Both the position numbers and the translations under genes were made by a program. From Cladorhizidae sp. MBARI D1340-BT2 (taxonomy: Eukaryota > Porifera > Demospongiae > Poecilosclerida > Cladorhizidae), in NCBI GenBank assembly GCA_028752905.1, contig JAQNBH010000059.1, positions 263,001 through 327,000 of the forward strand: 64,000 bases of DNA, in the 5' to 3' direction. Shown here piece by piece: positions 9,494-21,901 of the stretch. Each line of letters starts with the position of its first letter. Positions within the stretch are counted from its first letter, which is position 1. The notes under the pieces are model-generated. The model worked only from the letters and a program-made list of their open reading frames with translations. It did no database searches and had not been told where the DNA came from.

Positions 9494-11911
9494 CTTGATA
9501 TTTGCCCTAATTTGGTCTATATGTTTCTCATTTCCCCCCCGAAAATCTTGTTTTTTTGCCGTGAAGCTCATAACTTTTCTACACTTTACCCAAATAAGAT
9601 AATTTTTATATCATCGGATAGCCCTTCTAATTATCTGTCTTTTGTACTTGCCAAACTTTTGTGTACTCTAAGTATTAGCAAGTTATGGTGATTTGAAGTG
9701 GTAAGGTTTGGGATTTTTCCTGGCGTTTTCCAGTTGCCAAAGCGGTGGCCTGCCAGTGAAAAACCACTACATTTATTGATAATCTGTTCACATGTTGCAG
9801 ATAAGGGCCTTCTCTATCAGTTGACAAAATCTGGGACTTTGGTCTTGTTAATTAGGGCAGTTATGAATTGTACTCTTACTTGATGCTAAACATGTTCTTG
9901 ATATTTGCCCTAATTTGGTCTATATGTTTCTCATTTTCCCCCCGAAAATCTTGTTTTTTGACCGTGAAGCTCATAACTATTCTACACTTTACCCAAAAAA
10001 GATAATTTTTATATCATCGGATAGCCCTTCTAATTATCTATCTTTTGTACGTGCCAAAATTTTGAGTACTCTAAGTATTAGGAAGTTATGGTGATTTGAA
10101 TTGGTAAGGTTTGTGATTTTTCCTGGCGTTTTCCAGTTGCCAAAGCGGTGGCCTGCCAGTGAAAAACCACTACATTTATTGATAATCTGTTCACATTTTG
10201 CAGATAAGGGCCTTCTCTATCAGTTGACAAAATCTGGGACTTTGGTCTTGTTAATTAGGGCAGTTATGAATTGTACTCTTACTTGATGCTAAACATGTTC
10301 TTGATATTTGCCCTAATTTGGTCTATATGTTTCTCATTTTCCCCCCGAAAATCTTGTTTTTTGACCGTGAAGCTCATAACTATTCTACACTTTACCCAAA
10401 AAAGATAATTTTTATATCATCGGATAGCCCTTCTAATTATCTATCTTTTGTACGTACCAAAATTTTGAGTACTCTAAGTATTAGCAAGTTATGGTGATTT
10501 GAAGTGGTAAGGTTTGGGATTTTTCCTGGCGTTTTCCAGTTGCCAAAGCGGTGGCCTGCCAGTGAAAAACCACTACATTTATTGATAATCTGTTCACATG
10601 TTGCAGATAAGGGCCTTCTCTATCAGTTGACAAAATCTGGGACTTTGGTCTTGTTAATTAGGGCAGTTATGAATTGTACTCTTACTTGATGCTAAACATG
10701 TTCTTGATATTTGCCCTAATTTGGTCTATATGTTTCTCATTTCCCCCCCGAAAATCTTGTTTTTTTGCCGTGAAGCTCATAACTTTTCTATACTTTACCC
10801 AAAAAATATAATTTTAATATCACCGGATAGCCCTTCTAATTATCTGTCTTTTGTACGTGCCAAAATATTGAGTACTCTAAGTATTAGGAAGTTATGGTGA
10901 TTTGAAGTGGTAAGGTTTGTGATTTTTCCTGGCGTTTTCCAGTTGCCAAAGCGGTGGCCTGCCAGTGAAAAACCACTACATTTATTGATAATCTGTTCAC
11001 ATTTTGCAGATAAGGGCCTTCTCTATCAGTTGACAAAATCTGGGACTTTGGTCTTGTTAATTAGGGCAGTTATGAATTGTACTCTTACTTGATGCTAAAC
11101 ATGTTCTTGATATTTGCCCTAATTTGGTCTATATGTTTCTCATTTTCCCCCCGAAAATCTTGTTTTTTGACCGTGAAGCTCATAACTATTCTACACTTTA
11201 CCCAAAAAAGATAATTTTTATATCATCGGATAGCCCTTCTAATTATCTATCTTTTGTACGTACCAAAATTTTGAGTACTCTAAGTATTAGCAAGTTATGG
11301 TGATTTGAAGTGGTAAGGTTTGGGATTTTTCCTGGCGTTTTCCAGTTGCCAAAGCGGTGGCCTGCCAGTGAAAAACCACTACATTTATTGATAATCTGTT
11401 CACATGTTGCAGATAAGGGCCTTCTCTATCAGTTGACAAAATCTGGGACTTTGGTCTTGTTAATTAGGGCAGTTATGAATTGTACTCTTACTTGATGCTA
11501 AACATGTTCTTGATATTTGCCCTAATTTGGTCTATATGTTTCTCATTTCCCCCCCGAAAATCTTGTTTTTTTGCCGTGAAGCTCATAACTTTTCTATACT
11601 TTACCCAAAAAATATAATTTTAATATCACCGGATAGCCCTTCTAATTATCTGTCTTTTGTACGTGCCAAAATATTGAGTACTCTAAGTATTAGGAAGTTA
11701 TGGTGATTTGAAGTGGTAAGGTTTGTGATTTTTCCTGGCGTTTTCCAGTTGCCAAAGCGGTGGCCTGCCAGTGAAAAACCACTACATTTATTGATAATCT
11801 GTTCACATTTTGCAGATAAGGGCCTTCTCTATCAGTTGACAAAATCTGGGACTTTGGTCTTGTTAATTAGGGCAGTTATGAATTGTACTCTTACTTGATG
11901 CTAAACATGTT
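9494..11911 (+). repeat. Monomer run A-C-A-C-A-C
   Basis: Six monomers without a spacer. Two A-C pairs in the middle form an 806-bp dimer repeat. The internal A monomers (10300, 11106) have the GACCGTG 5' half ending GTACGTACCAAAA, and the two C monomers (10703, 11509) share AAAAAATATAATTTTAATATC and CAAAATATTGAG. Confidence 0.95.
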
Positions 11912-12417
11912 AGCTTCGTAGATTATCCACACTTCACTGAATAGACTTGTTATACAGCTATTAAGATAGGACTCTCCAAGTGCTCTCTCTTGATACCAAA
12001 CATCCATATATTGTGCACACTTCACTGTAATGGACTTGCAAGATAGGTATCTCTCAGTGTTCTCTATCTTGAGCTAAACATGTTAGCTTCATAGATTCTC
12101 CACACTTCACTGAATAGACTTGATATATAGCTCTAAAGGTAGGCCTCTCTCTGTTCTCTCTCTTGATACCAAACATCCGTATATTCCGCATACTTCACAG
12201 TAATGGACTTGATAGAATCACAAGATAGGTTTCTCTCTGCTCTCTCTTGATGCTAAATAGATTCTCCACACTTCACTGAATAAACTTGATATATAGCTAT
12301 TAAGATAGGTCTCTCTCTGTGCTCTCTGTTGATATCAAACATCCATAATATTCTGCAAACTTTACTGTAATGGACTTGATATGATTCGAATGATAGGTTT
12401 CATTATGTGTTCTCTAT
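11912..12417 (+). repeat. Spacer, full 506 bp
   Basis: Close to the reference spacer; follows the six-monomer run. Confidence 0.95.
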
Positions 12418-13223
12418 CTTGATATTTGCCCTAATTTGGTCTATATGTTTCTCATTTCCCCCCCGAAAATCTTGTTTTTTTGCCGTGAAGCTCATAACTT
12501 TTCTACACTTTACCCAAATAAGATAATTTTTATATCATCGGATAGCCCTTCTAATTATCTGTCTTTTGTACTTGCCAAACTTTTGTGTACTCTAAGTATT
12601 AGCAAGTTATGGTGATTTGAAGTGGTAAGGTTTGGGATTTTTCCTGGCGTTTTCCAGTTGCCAAAGCGGTGGCCTGCCAGTGAAAAACCACTACATTTAT
12701 TGATAATCTGTTCACATGTTGCAGATAAGGGCCTTCTCTATCAGTTGACAAAATCTGGGACTTTGGTCTTGTTAATTAGGGCAGTTATGAATTGTACTCT
12801 TACTTGATGCTAAACATGTTCTTGATATTTGCCCTAATTTGGTCTATATGTTTCTCATTTCCCCCCCGAAAATCTTGTTTTTTGACCGTGAAGCTCATAA
12901 CTATTCTACACTTTACCCAAAAAAGATAATTTTTATATCATCGGATAGCCCTTCTAATTATCTATCTTTTGTACGTGCCAAAATTTTGAGTACTCTAAGT
13001 ATTAGGAAGTTATGGTGATTTGAAGTGGTAATGTTTGTGATTTTTCCTGGCGTTTTCCAGTTGCCAAAGCGGTGGCCTGCCAGTGAAAAACCACTACATT
13101 TATTGATAATCTGTTCACATTTTGCAGATAAGGGCCTTCTCTATCAGTTGACAAAATCTGGGACTTTGGTCTTGTTAATTAGGGCAGTTATGAATTGTAC
13201 TCTTACTTGATGCTAAACATGTT
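12418..13223 (+). repeat. Monomer run A-B
   Basis: First part of the 4742-bp repeat. The B monomer combines C7 with GACCGTG. Confidence 0.95.
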
Positions 13224-13729
13224 AGCTTCGTAGATTATCCACACTTCACTGAATAGACTTGTTATACAGCTATTAAGATAGGACTCTCCAAGTGCTCTCT
13301 CTTGATACCAAACATCCATATATTGTGCACACTTCACTGTAATGGACTTGCAAGATAGGTATCTCTCAGTGTTCTCTATCTTGAGCTAAACATGTTAGCT
13401 TCATAGATTCTCCACACTTCACTGAATAGACTTGATATATAGCTCTAAAGGTAGGCCTCTCTCTGTTCTCTCTCTTGATACCAAACATCCGTATATTCCG
13501 CATACTTCACAGTAATGGACTTGATAGAATCACAAGATAGGTTTCTCTCTGCTCTCTCTTGATGCTAAATAGATTCTCCACACTTCACTGAATAAACTTG
13601 ATATATAGCTATTAAGATAGGTCTCTCTCTGTGCTCTCTGTTGATATCAAACATCCATAATATTCTGCAAACTTTACTGTAATGGACTTGATATGATTCG
13701 AATGATAGGTTTCATTATGTGTTCTCTAT
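13224..13729 (+). repeat. Spacer, full 506 bp
   Basis: Close to the reference spacer; first of three spacers in the 4742-bp repeat. Confidence 0.95.
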
Positions 13730-14535
13730 CTTGATATTTGCCCTAATTTGGTCTATATGTTTCTCATTTCCCCCCCGAAAATCTTGTTTTTTTGCCGTGA
13801 AGCTCATAACTTTTCTACACTTTACCCAAATAAGATAATTTTTATATCATCGGATAGCCCTTCTAATTATCTGTCTTTTGTACTTGCCAAACTTTTGTGT
13901 ACTCTAAGTATTAGCAAGTTATGGTGATTTGAAGTGGTAAGGTTTGGGATTTTTCCTGGCGTTTTCCAGTTGCCAAAGCGGTGGCCTGCCAGTGAAAAAC
14001 CACTACATTTATTGATAATCTGTTCACATGTTGCAGATAAGGGCCTTCTCTATCAGTTGACAAAATCTGGGACTTTGGTCTTGTTAATTAGGGCAGTTAT
14101 GAATTGTACTCTTACTTGATGCTAAACATGTTCTTGATATTTGCCCTAATTTGGTCTATATGTTTCTCATTTTCCCCCCGAAAATCTTGTTTTTTGACCG
14201 TGAAGCTCATAACTATTCTACACTTTACCCAAAAAAGATAATTTTTATATCATCGGATAGCCCTTCTAATTATCTATCTTTTGTACGTGCCAAAATTTTG
14301 AGTACTCTAAGTATTAGGAAGTTATGGTGATTTGAATTGGTAAGGTTTGTGATTTTTCCTGGCGTTTTCCAGTTGCCAAAGCGGTGGCCTGCCAGTGAAA
14401 AACCACTACATTTATTGATAATCTGTTCACATTTTGCAGATAAGGGCCTTCTCTATCAGTTGACAAAATCTGGGACTTTGGTCTTGTTAATTAGGGCAGT
14501 TATGAATTGTACTCTTACTTGATGCTAAACATGTT
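13730..14535 (+). repeat. Monomer run A-C
   Basis: The C monomer has the GACCGTG/ACTATTC 5' half and GAATTGGTAAGG. Confidence 0.95.
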
Positions 14536-15041
14536 AGCTTCGTAGATTATCCACACTTCACTGAATAGACTTGTTATACAGCTATTAAGATAGGACTCTC
14601 CAAGTGCTCTCTCTTGATACCAAACATCCATATATTGTGCACACTTCACTGTAATGGACTTGCAAGATAGGTATCTCTCAGTGTTCTCTATCTTGAGCTA
14701 AACATGTTAGCTTCATAGATTCTCCACACTTCACTGAATAGACTTGATATATAGCTCTAAAGGTAGGCCTCTCTCTGTTCTCTCTCTTGATACCAAACAT
14801 CCGTATATTCCGCATACTTCACAGTAATGGACTTGATAGAATCACAAGATAGGTTTCTCTCTGCTCTCTCTTGATGCTAAATAGATTCTCCACACTTCAC
14901 TGAATAAACTTGATATATAGCTATTAAGATAGGTCTCTCTCTGTGCTCTCTGTTGATATCAAACATCCATAATATTCTGCAAACTTTACTGTAATGGACT
15001 TGATATGATTCGAATGATAGGTTTCATTATGTGTTCTCTAT
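14536..15041 (+). repeat. Spacer, full 506 bp
   Basis: Close to the reference spacer; second spacer of the 4742-bp repeat. Confidence 0.95.
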
Positions 15042-16653
15042 CTTGATATTTGCCCTAATTTGGTCTATATGTTTCTCATTTCCCCCCCGAAAATCTTGTT
15101 TTTTTGCCGTGAAGCTCATAACTTTTCTACACTTTACCCAAAAAAGATAATTTTTATATCATCGGATAGCCCTTCTAATTATCTATCTTTTGTACGTACC
15201 AAAATTTTGAGTACTCTAAGTATTAGCAAGTTATGGTGATTTGAAGTGGTAAGGTTTGGGATTTTTCCTGGCGTTTTCCAGTTGCCAAAGCGGTGGCCTG
15301 CCAGTGAAAAACCACTACATTTATTGATAATCTGTTCACATGTTGCAGATAAGGGCCTTCTCTATCAGTTGACAAAATCTGGGACTTTGGTCTTGTTAAT
15401 TAGGGCAGTTATGAATTGTACTCTTACTTGATGCTAAACATGTTCTTGATATTTGCCCTAATTTGGTCTATATGTTTCTCATTTCCCCCCCGAAAATCTT
15501 GTTTTTTTGCCGTGAAGCTCATAACTATTCTACACTTTACCCAAAAAAGATAATTTTTATATCATCGGATAGCCCTTCTAATTATCTATCTTTTGTACGT
15601 GCCAAAATTTTGAGTACTCTAAGTATTAGGAAGTTATGGTGATTTGAATTGGTAAGGTTTGTGATTTTTCCTGGCGTTTTCCAGTTGCCAAAGCGGTGGC
15701 CTGCCAGTGAAAAACCACTACATTTATTGATAATCTGTTCACATTTTGCAGATAAGGGCCTTCTCTATCAGTTGACAAAATCTGGGACTTTGGTCTTGTT
15801 AATTAGGGCAGTTATGAATTGTACTCTTACTTGATGCTAAACATGTTCTTGATATTTGCCCTAATTTGGTCTATATGTTTCTCATTTTCCCCCCGAAAAT
15901 CTTGTTTTTTGACCGTGAAGCTCATAACTATTCTACACTTTACCCAAAAAAGATAATTTTTATATCATCGGATAGCCCTTCTAATTATCTATCTTTTGTA
16001 CGTACCAAAATTTTGAGTACTCTAAGTATTAGCAAGTTATGGTGATTTGAAGTGGTAAGGTTTGGGATTTTTCCTGGCGTTTTCCAGTTGCCAAAGCGGT
16101 GGCCTGCCAGTGAAAAACCACTACATTTATTGATAATCTGTTCACATGTTGCAGATAAGGGCCTTCTCTATCAGTTGACAAAATCTGGGACTTTGGTCTT
16201 GTTAATTAGGGCAGTTATGAATTGTACTCTTACTTGATGCTAAACATGTTCTTGATATTTGCCCTAATTTGGTCTATATGTTTCTCATTTCCCCCCCGAA
16301 AATCTTGTTTTTTTGCCGTGAAGCTCATAACTTTTCTATACTTTACCCAAAAAATATAATTTTAATATCACCGGATAGCCCTTCTAATTATCTGTCTTTT
16401 GTACGTGCCAAAATATTGAGTACTCTAAGTATTAGGAAGTTATGGTGATTTGAAGTGGTAAGGTTTGTGATTTTTCCTGGCGTTTTCCAGTTGCCAAAGC
16501 GGTGGCCTGCCAGTGAAAAACCACTACATTTATTGATAATCTGTTCACATTTTGCAGATAAGGGCCTTCTCTATCAGTTGACAAAATCTGGGACTTTGGT
16601 CTTGTTAATTAGGGCAGTTATGAATTGTACTCTTACTTGATGCTAAACATGTT
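15042..16653 (+). repeat. Monomer run A-C-A-C
   Basis: The first A monomer lacks the AAATAAG 5' half that normally follows a spacer and instead ends GTACGTACCAAAA. The next C monomer mixes a C7/TTTTTTTGCCG start with an ACTATTC continuation, which suggests a conversion tract across these two units. Confidence 0.94.
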
Positions 16654-17159
16654 AGCTTCGTAGATTATCCACACTTCACTGAATAGACTTGTTATACAGC
16701 TATTAAGATAGGACTCTCCAAGTGCTCTCTCTTGATACCAAACATCCATATATTGTGCACACTTCACTGTAATGGACTTGCAAGATAGGTATCTCTCAGT
16801 GTTCTCTATCTTGAGCTAAACATGTTAGCTTCATAGATTCTCCACACTTCACTGAATAGACTTGATATATAGCTCTAAAGGTAGGCCTCTCTCTGTTCTC
16901 TCTCTTGATACCAAACATCCGTATATTCCGCATACTTCACAGTAATGGACTTGATAGAATCACAAGATAGGTTTCTCTCTGCTCTCTCTTGATGCTAAAT
17001 AGATTCTCCACACTTCACTGAATAAACTTGATATATAGCTATTAAGATAGGTCTCTCTCTGTGCTCTCTGTTGATATCAAACATCCATAATATTCTGCAA
17101 ACTTTACTGTAATGGACTTGATATGATTCGAATGATAGGTTTCATTATGTGTTCTCTAT
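16654..17159 (+). repeat. Spacer, full 506 bp
   Basis: Close to the reference spacer; closes copy 1 of the 4742-bp repeat. Confidence 0.95.
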
Positions 17160-17965
17160 CTTGATATTTGCCCTAATTTGGTCTATATGTTTCTCATTTC
17201 CCCCCCGAAAATCTTGTTTTTTTGCCGTGAAGCTCATAACTTTTCTACACTTTACCCAAATAAGATAATTTTTATATCATCGGATAGCCCTTCTAATTAT
17301 CTGTCTTTTGTACTTGCCAAACTTTTGTGTACTCTAAGTATTAGCAAGTTATGGTGATTTGAAGTGGTAAGGTTTGGGATTTTTCCTGGCGTTTTCCAGT
17401 TGCCAAAGCGGTGGCCTGCCAGTGAAAAACCACTACATTTATTGATAATCTGTTCACATGTTGCAGATAAGGGCCTTCTCTATCAGTTGACAAAATCTGG
17501 GACTTTGGTCTTGTTAATTAGGGCAGTTATGAATTGTACTCTTACTTGATGCTAAACATGTTCTTGATATTTGCCCTAATTTGGTCTATATGTTTCTCAT
17601 TTCCCCCCCGAAACTCTTGTTTTTTGACCGTGAAGCTCATAACTATTCTACACTTTACCCAAAAAAGATAATTTTTATATCATCGGATAGCCCTTCTAAT
17701 TATCTATCTTTTGTACGTGCCAAAATTTTGAGTACTCTAAGTATTAGGAAGTTATGGTGATTTGAAGTGGTAATGTTTGTGATTTTTCCTGGCGTTTTCC
17801 AGTTGCCAAAGCGGTGGCCTGCCAGTGAAAAACCACTACATTTATTGATAATCTGTTCACATTTTGCAGATAAGGGCCTTCTCTATCAGTTGACAAAATC
17901 TGGGACTTTGGTCTTGTTAATTAGGGCAGTTATGAATTGTACTCTTACTTGATGCTAAACATGTT
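17160..17965 (+). repeat. Monomer run A-B
   Basis: The B monomer has the private change CGAAACTCTTG in addition to C7 with GACCGTG. Confidence 0.95.
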
Positions 17966-18471
17966 AGCTTCGTAGATTATCCACACTTCACTGAATAGAC
18001 TTGTTATACAGCTATTAAGATAGGACTCTCCAAGTGCTCTCTCTTGATACCAAACATCCATATATTGTGCACACTTCACTGTAATGGACTTGCAAGATAG
18101 GTATCTCTCAGTGTTCTCTATCTTGAGCTAAACATGTTAGCTTCATAGATTCTCCACACTTCACTGAATAGACTTGATATATAGCTCTAAAGGTAGGCCT
18201 CTCTCTGTTCTCTCTCTTGATACCAAACATCCGTATATTCCGCATACTTCACAGTAATGGACTTGATAGAATCACAAGATAGGTTTCTCTCTGCTCTCTC
18301 TTGATGCTAAATAGATTCTCCACACTTCACTGAATAAACTTGATATATAGCTATTAAGATAGGTCTCTCTCTGTGCTCTCTGTTGATATCAAACATCCAT
18401 AATATTCTGCAAACTTTACTGTAATGGACTTGATATGATTCGAATGATAGGTTTCATTATGTGTTCTCTAT
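17966..18471 (+). repeat. Spacer, full 506 bp
   Basis: Close to the reference spacer. Confidence 0.95.
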
Positions 18472-19277
18472 CTTGATATTTGCCCTAATTTGGTCTATAT
18501 GTTTCTCATTTCCCCCCCGAAAATCTTGTTTTTTTGCCGTGAAGCTCATAACTTTTCTACACTTTACCCAAATAAGATAATTTTTATATCATCGGATAGC
18601 CCTTCTAATTATCTGTCTTTTGTACTTGCCAAACTTTTGTGTACTCTAAGTATTAGCAAGTTATGGTGATTTGAAGTGGTAAGGTTTGGGATTTTTCCTG
18701 GCGTTTTCCAGTTGCCAAAGCGGTGGCCTGCCAGTGAAAAACCACTACATTTATTGATAATCTGTTCACATGTTGCAGATAAGGGCCTTCTCTATCAGTT
18801 GACAAAATCTGGGACTTTGGTCTTGTTAATTAGGGCAGTTATGAATTGTACTCTTACTTGATGCTAAACATGTTCTTGATATTTGCCCTAATTTGGTCTA
18901 TATGTTTCTCATTTTCCCCCCGAAAATCTTGTTTTTTGACCGTGAAGCTCATAACTATTCTACACTTTACCCAAAAAAGATAATTTTTATATCATCGGAT
19001 AGCCCTTCTAATTATCTATCTTTTGTACGTGCCAAAATTTTGAGTACTCTAAGTATTAGGAAGTTATGGTGATTTGAATTGGTAAGGTTTGTGATTTTTC
19101 CTGGCGTTTTCCAGTTGCCAAAGCGGTGGCCTGCCAGTGAAAAACCACTACATTTATTGATAATCTGTTCACATTTTGCAGATAAGGGCCTTCTCTATCA
19201 GTTGACAAAATCTGGGACTTTGGTCTTGTTAATTAGGGCAGTTATGAATTGTACTCTTACTTGATGCTAAACATGTT
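18472..19277 (+). repeat. Monomer run A-C
   Basis: Counterpart of the run at 13730. Confidence 0.95.
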
Positions 19278-19783
19278 AGCTTCGTAGATTATCCACACTT
19301 CACTGAATAGACTTGTTATACAGCTATTAAGATAGGACTCTCCAAGTGCTCTCTCTTGATACCAAACATCCATATATTGTGCACACTTCACTGTAATGGA
19401 CTTGCAAGATAGGTATCTCTCAGTGTTCTCTATCTTGAGCTAAACATGTTAGCTTCATAGATTCTCCACACTTCACTGAATAGACTTGATATATAGCTCT
19501 AAAGGTAGGCCTCTCTCTGTTCTCTCTCTTGATACCAAACATCCGTATATTCCGCATACTTCACAGTAATGGACTTGATAGAATCACAAGATAGGTTTCT
19601 CTCTGCTCTCTCTTGATGCTAAATAGATTCTCCACACTTCACTGAATAAACTTGATATATAGCTATTAAGATAGGTCTCTCTCTGTGCTCTCTGTTGATA
19701 TCAAACATCCATAATATTCTGCAAACTTTACTGTAATGGACTTGATATGATTCGAATGATAGGTTTCATTATGTGTTCTCTAT
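19278..19783 (+). repeat. Spacer, full 506 bp
   Basis: Close to the reference spacer. Confidence 0.95.
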
Positions 19784-21395
19784 CTTGATATTTGCCCTAA
19801 TTTGGTCTATATGTTTCTCATTTCCCCCCCGAAAATCTTGTTTTTTTGCCGTGAAGCTCATAACTTTTCTACACTTTACCCAAATAAGATAATTTTTATA
19901 TCATCGGATAGCCCTTCTAATTATCTGTCTTTTGTACTTGCCAAACTTTTGTGTACTCTAAGTATTAGCAAGTTATGGTGATTTGAAGTGGTAAGGTTTG
20001 GGATTTTTCCTGGCGTTTTCCAGTTGCCAAAGCGGTGGCCTGCCAGTGAAAAACCACTACATTTATTGATAATCTGTTCACATGTTGCAGATAAGGGCCT
20101 TCTCTATCAGTTGACAAAATCTGGGACTTTGGTCTTGTTAATTAGGGCAGTTATGAATTGTACTCTTACTTGATGCTAAACATGTTCTTGATATTTGCCC
20201 TAATTTGGTCTATATGTTTCTCATTTTCCCCCCGAAAATCTTGTTTTTTGACCGTGAAGCTCATAACTATTCTACACTTTACCCAAAAAAGATAATTTTT
20301 ATATCATCGGATAGCCCTTCTAATTATCTATCTTTTGTACGTGCCAAAATTTTGAGTACTCTAAGTATTAGGAAGTTATGGTGATTTGAATTGGTAAGGT
20401 TTGTGATTTTTCCTGGCGTTTTCCAGTTGCCAAAGCGGTGGCCTGCCAGTGAAAAACCACTACATTTATTGATAATCTGTTCACATTTTGCAGATAAGGG
20501 CCTTCTCTATCAGTTGACAAAATCTGGGACTTTGGTCTTGTTAATTAGGGCAGTTATGAATTGTACTCTTACTTGATGCTAAACATGTTCTTGATATTTG
20601 CCCTAATTTGGTCTATATGTTTCTCATTTTCCCCCCGAAAATCTTGTTTTTTGACCGTGAAGCTCATAACTATTCTACACTTTACCCAAAAAAGATAATT
20701 TTTATATCATCGGATAGCCCTTCTAATTATCTATCTTTTGTACGTACCAAAATTTTGAGTACTCTAAGTATTAGCAAGTTATGGTGATTTGAAGTGGTAA
20801 GGTTTGGGATTTTTCCTGGCGTTTTCCAGTTGCCAAAGCGGTGGCCTGCCAGTGAAAAACCACTACATTTATTGATAATCTGTTCACATGTTGCAGATAA
20901 GGGCCTTCTCTATCAGTTGACAAAATCTGGGACTTTGGTCTTGTTAATTAGGGCAGTTATGAATTGTACTCTTACTTGATGCTAAACATGTTCTTGATAT
21001 TTGCCCTAATTTGGTCTATATGTTTCTCATTTCCCCCCCGAAAATCTTGTTTTTTTGCCGTGAAGCTCATAACTTTTCTATACTTTACCCAAAAAATATA
21101 ATTTTAATATCACCGGATAGCCCTTCTAATTATCTGTCTTTTGTACGTGCCAAAATATTGAGTACTCTAAGTATTAGGAAGTTATGGTGATTTGAAGTGG
21201 TAAGGTTTGTGATTTTTCCTGGCGTTTTCCAGTTGCCAAAGCGGTGGCCTGCCAGTGAAAAACCACTACATTTATTGATAATCTGTTCACATTTTGCAGA
21301 TAAGGGCCTTCTCTATCAGTTGACAAAATCTGGGACTTTGGTCTTGTTAATTAGGGCAGTTATGAATTGTACTCTTACTTGATGCTAAACATGTT
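19784..21395 (+). repeat. Monomer run A-C-A-C
   Basis: Counterpart of 15042-16653, but here the first A monomer has the usual post-spacer AAATAAG 5' half. Confidence 0.95.
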
Positions 21396-21901
21396 AGCTT
21401 CGTAGATTATCCACACTTCACTGAATAGACTTGTTATACAGCTATTAAGATAGGACTCTCCAAGTGCTCTCTCTTGATACCAAACATCCATATATTGTGC
21501 ACACTTCACTGTAATGGACTTGCAAGATAGGTATCTCTCAGTGTTCTCTATCTTGAGCTAAACATGTTAGCTTCATAGATTCTCCACACTTCACTGAATA
21601 GACTTGATATATAGCTCTAAAGGTAGGCCTCTCTCTGTTCTCTCTCTTGATACCAAACATCCGTATATTCCGCATACTTCACAGTAATGGACTTGATAGA
21701 ATCACAAGATAGGTTTCTCTCTGCTCTCTCTTGATGCTAAATAGATTCTCCACACTTCACTGAATAAACTTGATATATAGCTATTAAGATAGGTCTCTCT
21801 CTGTGCTCTCTGTTGATATCAAACATCCATAATATTCTGCAAACTTTACTGTAATGGACTTGATATGATTCGAATGATAGGTTTCATTATGTGTTCTCTA
21901 T
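21396..21901 (+). repeat. Spacer, full 506 bp
   Basis: Close to the reference spacer; closes copy 2 of the 4742-bp repeat. Confidence 0.95.

Larger units (their letters stand above)
12418..17159 (+). repeat. 4742-bp higher-order repeat, copy 1
   Basis: Order: A-B, spacer, A-C, spacer, A-C-A-C, spacer. The length equals eight monomers plus three spacers. Order and spacing repeat exactly in the adjoining 17160-21901. The rare pairing of a C7 tract with GACCGTG in the first B monomer is shared by both copies. The A monomer at 15042 has a 5' half unlike its counterpart at 19784, so some conversion has occurred since duplication. Confidence 0.85.
17160..21901 (+). repeat. 4742-bp higher-order repeat, copy 2
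   Basis: Same order of monomer classes and spacers as 12418-17159. After it the array starts the pattern again at 21902 but continues as A-C-A-C-A instead of A-B. Confidence 0.85.
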
